From assembly GCA_963978545.1 (NCBI GenBank), contig OZ021733.1, positions 73,067,589-73,131,588 on the forward strand: DNA of 64,000 nt, given 5' to 3'. The notes under the pieces were generated by a model. The model was not told the origin of the DNA. It saw only the letters and a program-made list of their open reading frames with translations, and ran no database searches. The translations under genes were made by a program, and so were the position numbers. This DNA comes from Linyphia triangularis (lineage: Eukaryota > Arthropoda > Arachnida > Araneae > Linyphiidae). Below, piece by piece: positions 11,401-23,800 of this stretch. Each line of letters starts with the position of its first letter. Within the stretch, counting starts at the first letter, position 1.

Positions 11401-12394
11401 AACGTCACTTTAGAAAAGCTCTATTTCCAAAATGATTGAAGTATTTATGTTAAAACTATTCTGCATAGTAGTTTAAGTTTAAAATTATTAAATACTAGCG
11501 AAGTTATCTTTGTTTGAAATTTTTTTTAGTTTTCGAAACAAAAATTTTAAAAGGCAATTTTTTGACGTTTCTTGAGAAAAGTGCTAAGTGTAAAATGATT
11601 GATGTTTTTAAATAAAAAACTAGCTTGTATTACAATTTAATTCTAAATTGATACAATACTAGAAAAATTTGCAATATTTGAACTTTTTTTCAGTTTTTGA
11701 CTCAAAGATTTCCAAACACCCTTTTTTCATGTTTCATGAGAAAAGTTCTAATTATACAATGATTGCAATTTTTGAGTAAAAAACTGTAATGCCTCGGCCT
11801 TAAGGTTCAAAATTATTAAACACAAGTGAAATTAGCTAATTTTAAGCATTTTTTTTATTTTTTGAAAAAAACTTTTTTTCTGTTTTTACACGTTTCATGA
11901 GAAAATCTCTGATTTAAGAATGATTGCAGTTTCTTATCAAACAACTGCAATTATTGAGAATTTAAATCTGAAATTACTAAATACTAGTGCTCTTGGGGGT
12001 TTTTGATCATTGTATTATTTTGCGACAGAGCAAATTGCGTTCACACTTTCTGAACGTCACTTTAGAAAAGTTCTATTTCCAAAATGATTGAAGTATTTAT
12101 TTTAAAAACTATTCTGCATAGTAGTTTAAGTTTAAAATTATTAAATACTAGCGAAGTTATCTTTGTTTGAAATTTTTTTTAGTTTTCGAAACAAAAATTT
12201 TAAAAGGCATTTTTTTGACGTTTCATGAGAAAAGTGCTAAGTGTAAAATGATTGATGTTTTTAAATAAAAAACTAGCTTGTATTACAATTTAATTCTAAA
12301 TTGATACAATAATAGGAAAATTTCCTATTTTTGAACTTTTTTTCAGTTTTTGACCCAAAGGTTTCCAAACACCCTTTTTTCATGTTTCATGAGA
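8481..12394. repeat. Six-unit block B-C-D-E-F-mixed, copy 2
   Basis: Units start at 8481 (B), 9133 (C), 9786 (D), 10439 (E), 11092 (F) and 11742 (mixed). They match 3265-7177 unit by unit, including the rare CATGTGAAAAG before F and TTTCTTGAG within F. Private differences include AAAATGAATGATG at about 8986. The end carries CCCAAAGGTTTCC (about 12356), absent from copy 1 but shared with the unit ending at 19576, so the terminal part is related to that later copy. Confidence 0.87.
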
Positions 12395-15300
12395 AAAGCT
12401 CTAATTATACAATGATTGCAATTTTTGAGTAAAAAACTGTATTGCCTAGGCCTTAAGGTTCAAAACTATTAAATACAAGTGAAATTAGCTAATTTTAAGC
12501 ATTTTTTTTATTTTTCGAAAAAAAACTTTTTTTCCGTTTTTACACGTTTCATGAGAAAATCTCTGATTTAAGAATGATTGCAGTTTCTTATCAAACAACT
12601 GCAATTATTGAGAATTTAAATCTGAAATTACTAAATACTAGTGCTCTTGGGGTTTTTTGATCATTGTATTATTTTGCGACAGAGCAAATTGCGTTAACAC
12701 TTTCTGAACGTCAATTTAGAAAAGTTCTATTTCCAAAATGATTGAAGTATTTATGTTAAAATCTATTCTGCATAGTAGTTTAAGTTTAAAATTATTAAAT
12801 ACTAGCGAAGTTATCTTTTTTTGAAATTTTTTTTAGTTTTCGAAACAAAGATTTTAAAAGGCATTTTTTTGACGTTTCATGAGAAAAGTGCTAAGTGTAA
12901 AATGATTGATGTTTTTAAATAAAAAACTAGCTTGTATTACAATATAATCCTAAATTGATACAATACTAGGAAAATTTCCTATTTTTGAACTTTTTTTCAG
13001 TTTTTGACCCAAAGATTTCCAAACACCCTTGTTTCATGTTTCATGAGAAAAGCTCTAATTATACAATGATTGCAATTTTTGAGTAAAAAACTGTATTGCC
13101 TAGGCCTTAAGGTTTAAAACTATTAAATACAAGTGAAATTAGCTAATTTTAAGCATTTTTTTTATTTTTCGAAAAAAAACTTTTTTTCTGTTTTTACACG
13201 TTTCATGAGAAAATCTCTGATTAAAGAATGATTGCAGTTTCTTATCAAACAACTGCAATTATTGAGAATTTAAATCTGAAATTACTAAATACTAGTGCTC
13301 TAGGGGGTTTTTGATCATTGTATTATTTTGCGACAGAGCAAATTGCGTTCACACTTTCTGAACGTCACTTTAGAAAAGTTCTATTTCCAAAATGATTGAA
13401 GTATTTATTTTAAAAACTATTCTGCATAGTAGTTTAAGTTTAAAATTATTAAATACTAGCGAAGTTATCTTTGTTTGAAATTTTTTTTAGTTTTCGAAAC
13501 AAAAATTTTAAAAGGCATTTTTTTGACGTTTCATGAGAAAAGTGCTAAGTGTAAAATGATTGATGTTTTTAAATAAAAAACTAGCTTGTATTACAATATA
13601 ATTCTAAATTGATACAATAATAGGAAAATTTCCTATTTTTGAACTTTTTTTCAGTTTTTGACCCGAAGATTTCCAAACACCCTTTTTTCATTTTTCATGA
13701 GAAAAGCTCTAATTATACAATGATTGCAATTTTTGAGTAAAGAACTGTATTGCCTAGGCCTGAAGGTTCAAAATTATTAAACACAAGTGAAATTAGCTAA
13801 TTTTAAGCATTTTTTTTATTTTTCAAAAAAAACTTTTTTTCTGTTTTTACACGTTTCATGAGAAAATCTCTGATTTAAGAATGATTGCAGTTTCTTATCA
13901 AACAACTGCAATTATTGAGAATTTAAATCTGAAATTACTAAATACTAGTGCTCTTGGGGGTTTTTGATCATTGTATTATTTTGCGACAGAGCAAATTGCG
14001 TTCACACTTTCTGAACGTCACTTTAGAAAAGTTCTATTTCCAAAATGATTGAAGTATTTATTTTAAAAACTATTCTGCATAGTAGTTTAAGTTTAAAATT
14101 ATTAAATACTAGCAAAGTTATCTTTTTTTGAAATTTTTTTTAGTTTTCGAAAAAAAAAATTTAAAAGGCAATTTTTTGACGTTTCATGAGAAAAGTGCTA
14201 AGTGTAAAATGATTGATGTTTTTAAATAAAAAACTAGCTTGTATTACAATTTAATTCTAAATTGATACAATACTAGGAAAATTTGCAATTTTTGAACTTT
14301 TTTTCAGTTTTTGACCCAAAGATTTCCAAACACCCTTTTTTCATGTTTCATGAGAAAAGTTCTAATTATACAATGATTGCAATTTTTGAGTAAAAAATTG
14401 TATTGCCTCGGCCTTAAGGTTCAAAACTATTAAATACAAGTGAAATTAGCTAATTTTAAGCATTTTTTTTATTTTTCGAAAAAAAACTTTTTTCCTTTTT
14501 TACAAGTTTCATGAGAAAATCTCTTATTTAAGAATGATTGCAGTTTCTTATCAAACAACTGCAATTATTGAGAATTTAAATCTGAAATTACTAAATACTA
14601 GTGCTCTTGGGGGTTTTTGATCATTGTATTATTTTGCGACAGAGCAAATTGCGTTCACACTTTCTGAACGTCACTTTAGAAAAGCTCTATTTCCAAAATG
14701 ATTGAAGTATTTATGTTAAAACTATTCTGCATAGTAGTTTAAGTTTAAAATTATTAAATACTAGCGAAGTTATCTTTGTTTGAAATTTTTTTTAGTTTTC
14801 GAAACAAAAATTTTAAAAGGCATTTTTTTGACGTTTCATGAGAAAAGTGCTAAGTGTAAAATGATTGATGTTTTTAAATAAAAAACTAGCTTGTATTACA
14901 ATTTAATTCTAAATTGATACAATAATAGGAAAATTTCCTATTTTTGAACTTTTTTTCAGTTTTTGACCCAAAGATTTCCAAACACCCTTTTTTCATGTTT
15001 CATGAGAAAAGCTCTAATTATACAATGATTGCAATTTTTGAGTAAAGAACTGTATTGCCTAGGCCTGAAGGTTCAAAATTATTAAACACAAGTGAAATTA
15101 GCTAATTTTAAGCATTTTTTTTATTTTTTGAAAAAAACTTTTTTTCTGTTTTTACACGTTTCATGAGAAAATCTCTGATTTAAGAATGATTGCAGTTTCT
15201 TATCAAACAACTGCAATTATTGAGAATTTAAATCTGAAATTAATAAATACTAGTGCTCTTGGGGGTTTTTGATCATTGTATTATTTTGCGACAGAGCAAA

Positions 15301-16310
15301 TTGCGTTCACACTTTCTGAACGTCAATTTAGAAAAGTTCTATTTCCAAAATGATTGAAGTATTTATGTTAAAATCTATTCTGCATAGTAGTTTAAGTTTA
15401 AAATTATTAAATACTAGCTAAATTATCTTTTTTTGAAATTTTTTTTAGTTTTCGAAACAAAGATTTTAAAAGGCATTTTTTTGACGTTTCATGAGAAAAG
15501 TGCTAAGTGTAAAATGATTGATGTTTTTAAATAAAAAACTAGCTTGTATTACAATTTAATTCTAAATTGATACAATACTAGGAAAATTTGCAATTTTTGA
15601 ACTTTTTTTCAGTTTTTGACCCAAAGATTTCCAAACACCCTTTTTTCATGTTTCATGAGAAAAGTTCTAATTATACAATGATTGCAATTTTTGAGTAAAA
15701 AACTGTATTGCCTCGGCCTTAAGGTTCAAAACTATTAAATACAAGTGAAATTAGCTAATTTTAAGCATTTGTTTTATTTTTCGAAAAAAACTTTTTCTGT
15801 TTTTACACATTTCATGAGAAAATCTCTGATTTAAGAATGATTGCAGTTTCTTATCAAACAACTGCAATTATTGAGAATTTAAATCTGAAATTACTAAATA
15901 CTAGTGCTCTTGGGGGTTTTTGATCATTGTATTATTTTGCGACAGAGCAAATTGCGTTCACACTTTCTGAACGTCACTTTAGAAAAGCTCTATTTCCAAA
16001 ATGATTGAAGTATTTATGTTAAAACTATTCTGCATAGTAGTTTAAGTTTAAAATTATTAAATACTAGCGAAGTTATCTTTGTTTGAAATTTTTTTTAGTT
16101 TTCGAAACAAAAATTTTAAAAGGCAATTTTTTGACGTTTCTTGAGAAAAGTGCTAAGTGTAAAATGATTGATGTTTTTAAATAAAAAACTAGCTTGTATT
16201 ACAATTTAATTCTAAATTGATACAATACTAGAAAAATTTGCAATATTTGAACTTTTTTTCAGTTTTTGACTCAAAGATTTCCAAACACCCTTTTTTCATG
16301 TTTCATGAGA
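12395..16310. repeat. Six-unit block with private unit types, first copy of the 3915-bp repeat
   Basis: Units start at 12395 (private type with AGGCCTTAAGG and GCGTTAACAC), 13049 (CTTGTTTCATG before it, GGTTTAAAAC, GATTAAAGAATG, CTCTAGGGGG), 13703 (A, preceded by CATTTTTCATGAG), 14356 (B), 15008 (C) and 15661 (F). From within the 12395 unit to about 14820, the sequence repeats 3915 bp downstream (13049 to 16964, 13703 to 17618, 14356 to 18271). Rare shared variants such as CTCTAGGGGG and CATTTTTCATGAG show the two copies are a direct duplication. Confidence 0.86.
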
Positions 16311-16963
16311 AAAGTTCTAATTATACAATGATTGCAATTTTTGAGTAAAAAACTGTAATGCCTCGGCCTTAAGGTTCAAAATTATTAAACACAAGTGAAA
16401 TTAGCTAATTTTAAGCATTTTTTTTATTTTTTGAAAAAAACTTTTTTTCTGTTTTTACACGTTTCATGAGAAAATCTCTGATTTAAGAATGATTGCAGTT
16501 TCTTATCAAACAACTGCAATTATTGAGAATTTAAATCTGAAATTACTAAATACTAGTGCTCTTGGGGGTTTTTGATCATTGTATTATTTTGCGACAGAGC
16601 AAATTGCATTAACACTTTCTGAACGTCAATTTAGAAAAGTTCTATTTCCAAAATGATTGAAGTATTTATGTTAAAATCTATTCTGCATAGTAGTTTAAGT
16701 TTAAAATTATTAAATACTAGCGAAGTTATCTTTTTTTGAAATTTTTTTTAGTTTTCGAAACAAAGATTTTAAAAGGCATTTTTTTGACGTTTCATGAGAA
16801 AAGTGCTAAGTGTAAAATGATTGATGTTTTTAAATAAAAAACTAGCTTGTATTACAATATAATCCTAAATTGATACAATACTAGGAAAATTTCCTATTTT
16901 TGAACTTTTTTTCAGTTTTTGACCCAAAGATTTCCAAACACCCTTGTTTCATGTTTCATGAGA
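16311..16963. repeat. Chimeric unit joining two unit types
   Basis: The first half matches the mixed unit at 11742 (GTAATGCC, AAACACAAG, CTTGGGGGTTTTTG). The second half matches the unit at 12395 (TTAACACTTTCTGAACGTCA, ATGTTAAAATCTATT, AATATAATCC). The switch falls between about 16570 and 16610. It lies at the start of the second copy of the 3915-bp repeat, which fits an unequal exchange between misaligned units. It also has GCATTAACAC where its relative has GCGTTAACAC. Confidence 0.85.
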
Positions 16964-18270
16964 AAAGCTCTAATTATACAATGATTGCAATTTTTGAGTA
17001 AAAAACTGTATTGCCTAGGCCTTAAGGTTTAAAACTATTAAATACAAGTGAAATTAGCTAATTTTAAGCATTTTTTTTATTTTTCGAAAAAAAACTTTTT
17101 TTCTGTTTTTACACGTTTCATGAGAAAATCTCTGATTAAAGAATGATTGCAGTTTCTTATCAAACAACTGCAATTATTGAGAATTTAAATCTGAAATTAC
17201 TAAATACTAGTGCTCTAGGGGGTTTTTGATCATTGTATTATTTTGCGACAGAGCAAATTGCGTTCACACTTTCTGAACGTCACTTTAGAAAAGTTCTATT
17301 TCCAAAATGATTGAAGTATTTATTTTAAAAACTATTCTGCATAGTAGTTTAAGTTTAAAATTATTAAATACTAGCGAAGTTATCTTTGTTTGAAATTTTT
17401 TTTAGTTTTCGAAACAAAAATTTTAAAAGGCATTTTTTTGACGTTTCATGAGAAAAGTGCTAAGTGTAAAATGATTGATGTTTTTAAATAAAAAACTAGC
17501 TTGTATTACAATATAATTCTAAATTGATACAATAATAGGAAAATTTCCTATTTTTGAACTTTTTTTCAGTTTTTGACCCGAAGATTTCCAAACACCCTTT
17601 TTTCATTTTTCATGAGAAAAGCTCTAATTATACAATGATTGCAATTTTTGAGTAAAGAACTGTATTGCCTAGGCCTGAAGGTTCAAAATTATTAAACACA
17701 AGTGAAATTAGCTAATTTTAAGCATTTTTTTTATTTTTCAAAAAAAACTTTTTTTCTGTTTTTACACGTTTCATGAGAAAATCTCTGATTTAAGAATGAT
17801 TGCAGTTTCTTATCAAACAACTGCAATTATTGAGAATTTAAATCTGAAATTACTAAATACTAGTGCTCTTGGGGGTTTTTGATCATTGTATTATTTTGCG
17901 ACAGAGCAAATTGCGTTCACACTTTCTGAACGTCACTTTAGAAAAGTTCTATTTCCAAAATGATTGAAGTATTTATTTTAAAAACTATTCTGCATAGTAG
18001 TTTAAGTTTAAAATTATTAAATACTAGCAAAGTTATCTTTTTTTGAAATTTTTTTTAGTTTTCGAAAAAAAAAATTTAAAAGGCAATTTTTTGACGTTTC
18101 ATGAGAAAAGTGCTAAGTGTAAAATGATTGATGTTTTTAAATAAAAAACTAGCTTGTATTACAATTTAATTCTAAATTGATACAATACTAGGAAAATTTG
18201 CAATTTTTGAACTTTTTTTCAGTTTTTGACCCAAAGATTTCCAAACACCCTTTTTTCATGTTTCATGAGA
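16964..18270. repeat. Second copy of the 3915-bp repeat
   Basis: Units at 16964 and 17618 duplicate those at 13049 and 13703 at a 3915-bp offset, with the same rare variants (CTCTAGGGGG at about 17215, CATTTTTCATGAG at about 17605). The duplicated tract begins within the chimeric unit before it and ends in the unit at 18271. Confidence 0.87.
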
Positions 18271-18922
18271 AAAGTTCTAATTATACAATGATTGCAATTT
18301 TTGAGTAAAAAACTGTATTGCCTCGGCCTTAAGGTTCAAAACTATTAAATACAAGTGAAATTAGCTAATTTTAAGCATTTTTTTTATTTTTCGAAAAAAA
18401 ACTTTTTTCCTTTTTTACAAGTTTCATGAGAAAATCTCTTATTTAAGAATGATTGCAGTTTCTTATCAAACAACTGCAATTATTGAGAATTTAAATCTGA
18501 AATTACTAAATACTAGTGCTCTTGGGGGTTTTTGATCATTGTATTATTTTGCGACAGAGCAAATTGCGTTCACACTTTCTGAACGTCACTTTAGAAAAGC
18601 TCTATTTCCAAAATGATTGAAGTATTTATGTTAAAACTATTCTGCATAGTAGTTTAAGTTTAAAATTATTAAATACTAGCGAAGTTATCTTTGTTTGAAA
18701 TTTTTTTTAGTTTTCGAAACAAAAATTTTAAAAGGCAATTTTTTGACGTTTCATGAGAAAAGTGCTAAGTGTAAAATGATTGATGTTTTTAAATAAAAAA
18801 CTAGCTTGTATTACAATTTAATTCTAAATTGATACAATACTAGAAAAATTTGCAATATTTGAACTTTTTTTCAGTTTTTGACTCAAAGATTTCCAAACAC
18901 CCTTTTTTCATGTTTCATGAGA
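18271..18922. repeat. Chimeric B/F unit ending the 3915-bp repeat
   Basis: The head is class B (CCTCGGCCTTAAGG, CTTTTTTCCTTTTTTACAAG, CTCTTATTTAAG). The tail is class F (GGCAATTTTTTGACG, CTAGAAAAATTTGCAATATTT, TGACTCAAAG). B and F are alike across basic repeat c, so the switch can only be placed between about 18440 and 18736. After it the array continues with the mixed unit type, as F does at 11092-11742. Confidence 0.82.
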
Positions 18923-20884
18923 AAAGTTCTAATTATACAATGATTGCAATTTTTGAGTAAAAAACTGTAATGCCTCGGCCTTAAGGTTCAAAATTATTAA
19001 ACACAAGTGAAATTAGCTAATTTTAAGCATTTTTTTTATTTTTTGAAAAAAACTTTTTTTTCTGTTTTTACACGTTTCATGAGAAAATCTCTGATTTAAG
19101 AATGATTGCAGTTTCTTATCAAACAACTGCAATTATTGAGAATTTAAATCTGAAATTACTAAATACTAGTGCTCTTGGGGGTTTTTGATCATTGTATTAT
19201 TTTGCGACAGAGCAAATTGCGTTCACACTTTCTGAACGTCACTTTAGAAAAGTTCTATTTCCAAAATGATTAAAGTATTTATTTTAAAAACTATTCTGCA
19301 TAGTAGTTTAAGTTTAAAATTATTAAATACTAGCGAAGTTATCTTTGTTTGAAATTTTTTTTAGTTTTCGAAACAAAAATTTTAAAAGGCATTTTTTTGA
19401 CGTTTCATGAGAAATATGCTAAGTGTAAAATGATTGATGTTTTTAAATAAAAAACTAGCTTGTATTACAATTTAATTCTAAATTGATACAATAATAGGAA
19501 AATTTCCTATTTTTGAACTTTTTTTCAGTTTTTGACCCAAAGGTTTCCAAACACCCTTTTTTCATGTTTCATGAGAAAAGCTCTAATTATACAATGATTG
19601 CAATTTTTGAGTAAAAAACTGTATTGCCTAGGCCTTAAGGTTCAAAACTATTAAATACAAGTGAAATTAGCTAATTTTAAGCATTTTTTTTATTTTTCGA
19701 AAAAAAACTTTTTTTTCGTTTTTACACGTTTCATAAGAAAATCTCTGATTTAAGAATGATTGCAGTTTCTTATCAAACAACTGCAATTATTGAGAATTTA
19801 AATCTGAAATTACTAAATACTAGTGCTCTTGGGGTTTTTTGATCATTGTATTATTTTGCGACAGAGCAAATTGCGTTAACACTTTCTGAACGTCAATTTA
19901 GAAAAGTTCTATTTCCAAAATGATTGAAGTATTTATGTTAAAATCTATTCTGCATAGTAGTTTAAGTTTAAAATTATTAAATACTAGCGAAGTTATCTTT
20001 TTTTGAAATTTTTTTTAGTTTTCGAAACAAAGATTTTAAAAGGCATTTTTTTGACGTTTCATGAGAAAAGTGCTAAGTGTAAAATGATTGATGTTTTTAA
20101 ATAAAAAACTAGCTTGTATTACAATATAATCCTAAATTGATACAATACTAGGAAAATTTCCTATTTTTGAACTTTTTTTCAGTTTTTGACCCAAAGATTT
20201 CCAAACACCCTTGTTTCATGTTTCATGAGAAAAGCTCTAATTATACAATGATTGCAATTTTTGAGTAAAAAACTGTATTGCCTAGGCCTTAATGTTTAAA
20301 ACTATTAAATACAAGTGAAATTAGCTAATTTTAAGCATTTTTTTTATTTTTCGAAAAAAAACTTTTTTTCTGTTTTTACACGTTTCATGAGAAAATCTCT
20401 GATTAAAGAATGATTGCAGTTTCTTATCAAACAACTGCAATTATTGAGAATTTAAATCTGAAATTACTAAATACTAGTGCTCTTGGGGGTTTTTGATCAT
20501 TGTATTATATTGCGACAGAGCAAATTGCGTTAACACTTTCTGAACGTCAATTTAGAAAAGTTCTATTTCCAAAATGATTGAAGTATTTATGTTAAAATCT
20601 ATTCTGCATAGTAGTTTAAGTTTAAAATTATTAAATACTAGCGAAGTTATCTTTTTTTGAAATTTTTTTTAGTTTTCGAAACAAAGATTTTAAAAGGCAT
20701 TTTTTTGACGTTTCATGAGAAAAGTGCTAAGTGTAAAATGATTGATGTTTTTAAATAAAAAACTAGCTTGTATTACAATTTAATTCTAAATTGATACAAT
20801 AATAGGAAAATTTGCAATTTTTGAACTTTTTTTCAGTTTTTGACCCAAAGATTTCCAAACACCCTTTTTTCATGTTTCATGAGA
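18923..20884. repeat. Three-unit segment repeated from 11742-13.3 kb (7182-bp spacing)
   Basis: Units start at 18923, 19577 and 20231 and match those at 11742, 12395 and 13049 at offsets of 7181-7182 bp, including CCCAAAGGTTTCC and GATTAAAGAATG. The third unit departs from its partner part-way: from basic repeat b on it has CTCTTGGGGG, TATTATATTGCG and GCGTTAACAC. Private changes include GAAATATGC at about 19414 and CATAAGAAAA at about 19733. Confidence 0.82.
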
Positions 20885-23800
20885 AAAGCTCTAATTATAC
20901 AATGATTGCAATTTTTGAGTAAAGAACTGTATTGCCTAGGCCTGAAGGTTCAAAATTATTAAACACAAGTGAAATTAGCTAATTTTAAGCATTTTTTTTA
21001 TTTTTTGAAAAAAACTTTTTTTCTGTTTTTACACGTTTCATGAGAAAATCTCTGATTTAAGAATGATTGCAGTTTCTTATCAAACAACTGCAATTATTGA
21101 GAATTTAAATCTGAAATTACTAAATACTAGTGCTCTTGGGGGTTTTTGATCATTGTATTATTTTGCGACAGAGCAAATTGCGTTCACACTTTCTGAACGT
21201 CACTTTAGAAAAGTTCTATTTCCAAAATGATTGAAGTATTTATTTTAAAAACTATTCTGCATAGTAGTTTAAGTTTAAAATTATTAAATACTAGCGAAGT
21301 TATCTTTGTTTGAAATTTTTTTTAGTTTTCGAAACAAAAATTTTAAAAGGCATTTTTTTGACGTTTCATGAGAAAAGTGCTAAGTGTAAAATGATTGATG
21401 TTTTTAAATAAAAAACTAGCTTGTATTACAATTTAATTCTAAATTGATACAATAATAGGAAAATTTCCTATTTTTGAACTTTTTTTCAGTTTTTGACCCA
21501 AAGATTTCCAAACACCCTTTTTTCATGTTTCATGAGAAAAGCTCTAATTATACAATGATTGCAATTTTTGAGTAAAGAACTGTATTGCCTCGGCCTTAAG
21601 GTTCAAAACTATTAAATACAAGTGAAATTAGCTAATTTTAAGCATTTTTTTTATTTTTCGAAAAAAAACTTTTTTTCCGTTTTTACACGTTTCATGAGAA
21701 AATCTCTGATTTAAGAATGATTGCAGTTTCTTATCAAACAACTGCAATTATTGAGAATTTAAATCTGAAATTACTAAATACTAGTGCTCTTGGGGGTTTT
21801 TGATCATTGTATTATTTTGCGACAGAGCAAATTGCGTTAACACTTTCTGAACGTCAATTTAGAAAAGTTCTATTTCCAAAATGATTGAAGTATTTATGTT
21901 AAAATCTATTCTGCATAGTAGTTTAAGTTTAAAATTATTAAATACTAGCGAAGTTATCTTTTTTTGAAATTTTGTTTAGTTTTCGAAACAAAGATTTTAA
22001 AAGGCATTTTTTTGACGTTTCATGAGAAAAGTGCTAAGTGTAAAATGATTGATGTTTTTAAATAAAAAACTAGCTTGTATTACAATTTAATTCTAAATTG
22101 ATACAATACTAGGAAAATTTCCTATTTTGAACTTTTTTTCAGTTATTGACCCAAAAATTTCCAAACACCCTTTTTTCATGTTTCATGAGAAAAGCTCTAA
22201 TTATACAATGATTGCAATTTTTGAGTAAAAAACTGTATTACCTCGGCCTTAAGGTTCAAAACTATTAAATACAAGTGAAATTAGCTAATTTTAAGCATTT
22301 TTTTTATTTTTCGAAAAAATCTTTTTTTCCGTTTTTACACGTTTCATGAGAAAATCTCTGATTTAAGAATGATTGCAGTTTCTTATCAAACAACTGCAAT
22401 TATTGAGAATTTAATTCTGAAATTACTAAAGACTAGTGCTCTTGGGGGTTTTTGATCATTGTATTATTTTGCGACAGAGCAAATTGCCTTCACACTTTCT
22501 GAACGTCACTTTAGAAAAGTTCTATTTCCAAAATGATTGAAGTATTTATTTTAAAAACTATTCTGCATAGTAGTTTAAGTTTAAAATTATTAAATACTAG
22601 CGAAGTTATCTTTTTTTGAAATTTTTTTTAGTTTTCGAAACAAAGATTTTAAAAGGCATTTTTTTGACGTTTCATGAGAAAAGTGCTAAGTGTAAAATGA
22701 TTGATGTTTTTAAATAAAAAACTAGCTTGTATTACAATTTAATTCTAAATTGATACAATACTAGGAAAATTTGCAATTTTTGAACTTTTTTTCAGTTTTT
22801 GACCCAAAGATTTCCAAACACCCTTTTTTCATGTTTCATGAGAAAAGTTCTAATTATACAATGATTGCAATTTTTGAGAAAAAACTGTATTGCCTCGGCC
22901 ATAAGGTTCAAAACTATTAAATACAAGTGAAATTAGCTAATTTTAAGCATTTTTTTTATTTTTCGAAAAAAAAAAAATTTCCGTTTTTACACGTTTCATG
23001 AGAAAATCTCTGATTTAAGAATGATTGCAGTTTCTTATCAAACAACTGCAATTATTGAGAATTTAAATCTGAAATTACTAAATACTAGTGCTCTTGGGGG
23101 TTTTTGATCATTGTATTATTTTGCGACAGAGCAAATTGCGTTAACACTTTCTGAACGTCAATTTAGAAAAGTTCTATTTCCAAAATGATTGAAGTATTTA
23201 TGTAAAAATCTATTCTGCATAGTAGTTTAAGTTTAAAATTATTAAATACTAGCGAAGTTATCTTTTTTTGAAATTTTTTTTAGTTTTCGAAACAAAGATT
23301 TTAAAAGGCATTTTTTTGACGTTTCATGAGAAAAGTGCTAAGTGTAAAATGATTGATGTTTTTAAATAAAAAACTAGCTTGTATTACAATATAATCCTAA
23401 ATTGATACAATAATAGGAAAATTTGCAATTTTTGAACTTTTTTTCAGTTTTTGACCCAAAGATTTCCAAACACCCTTTTTTCATGTTTCATGAGAAAAGC
23501 TCTAATTATACAATGATTGCAATTTTTGAGTAAAGAACTGTATTGCCTAGGCCTGAAGGTTCAAAATTATTAAACACAAGTGAAATTAGCTAATTTTAAG
23601 CATTTTTTTTATTTTTTGAAAAAAACTTTTTTTCTGTTTTTACACGTTTCATGAGAAAATCTCTGATTTAAGAATGATTGCAGTTTCTTATCAAACAACT
23701 GCAATTATTGAGAATTTAAATCTGAAATTACTAAATACTAGTGCTCTTGGGGGTTTTTGATCATTGTATTATTTTGCGACAGAGCAAATTGCGTTCACAC

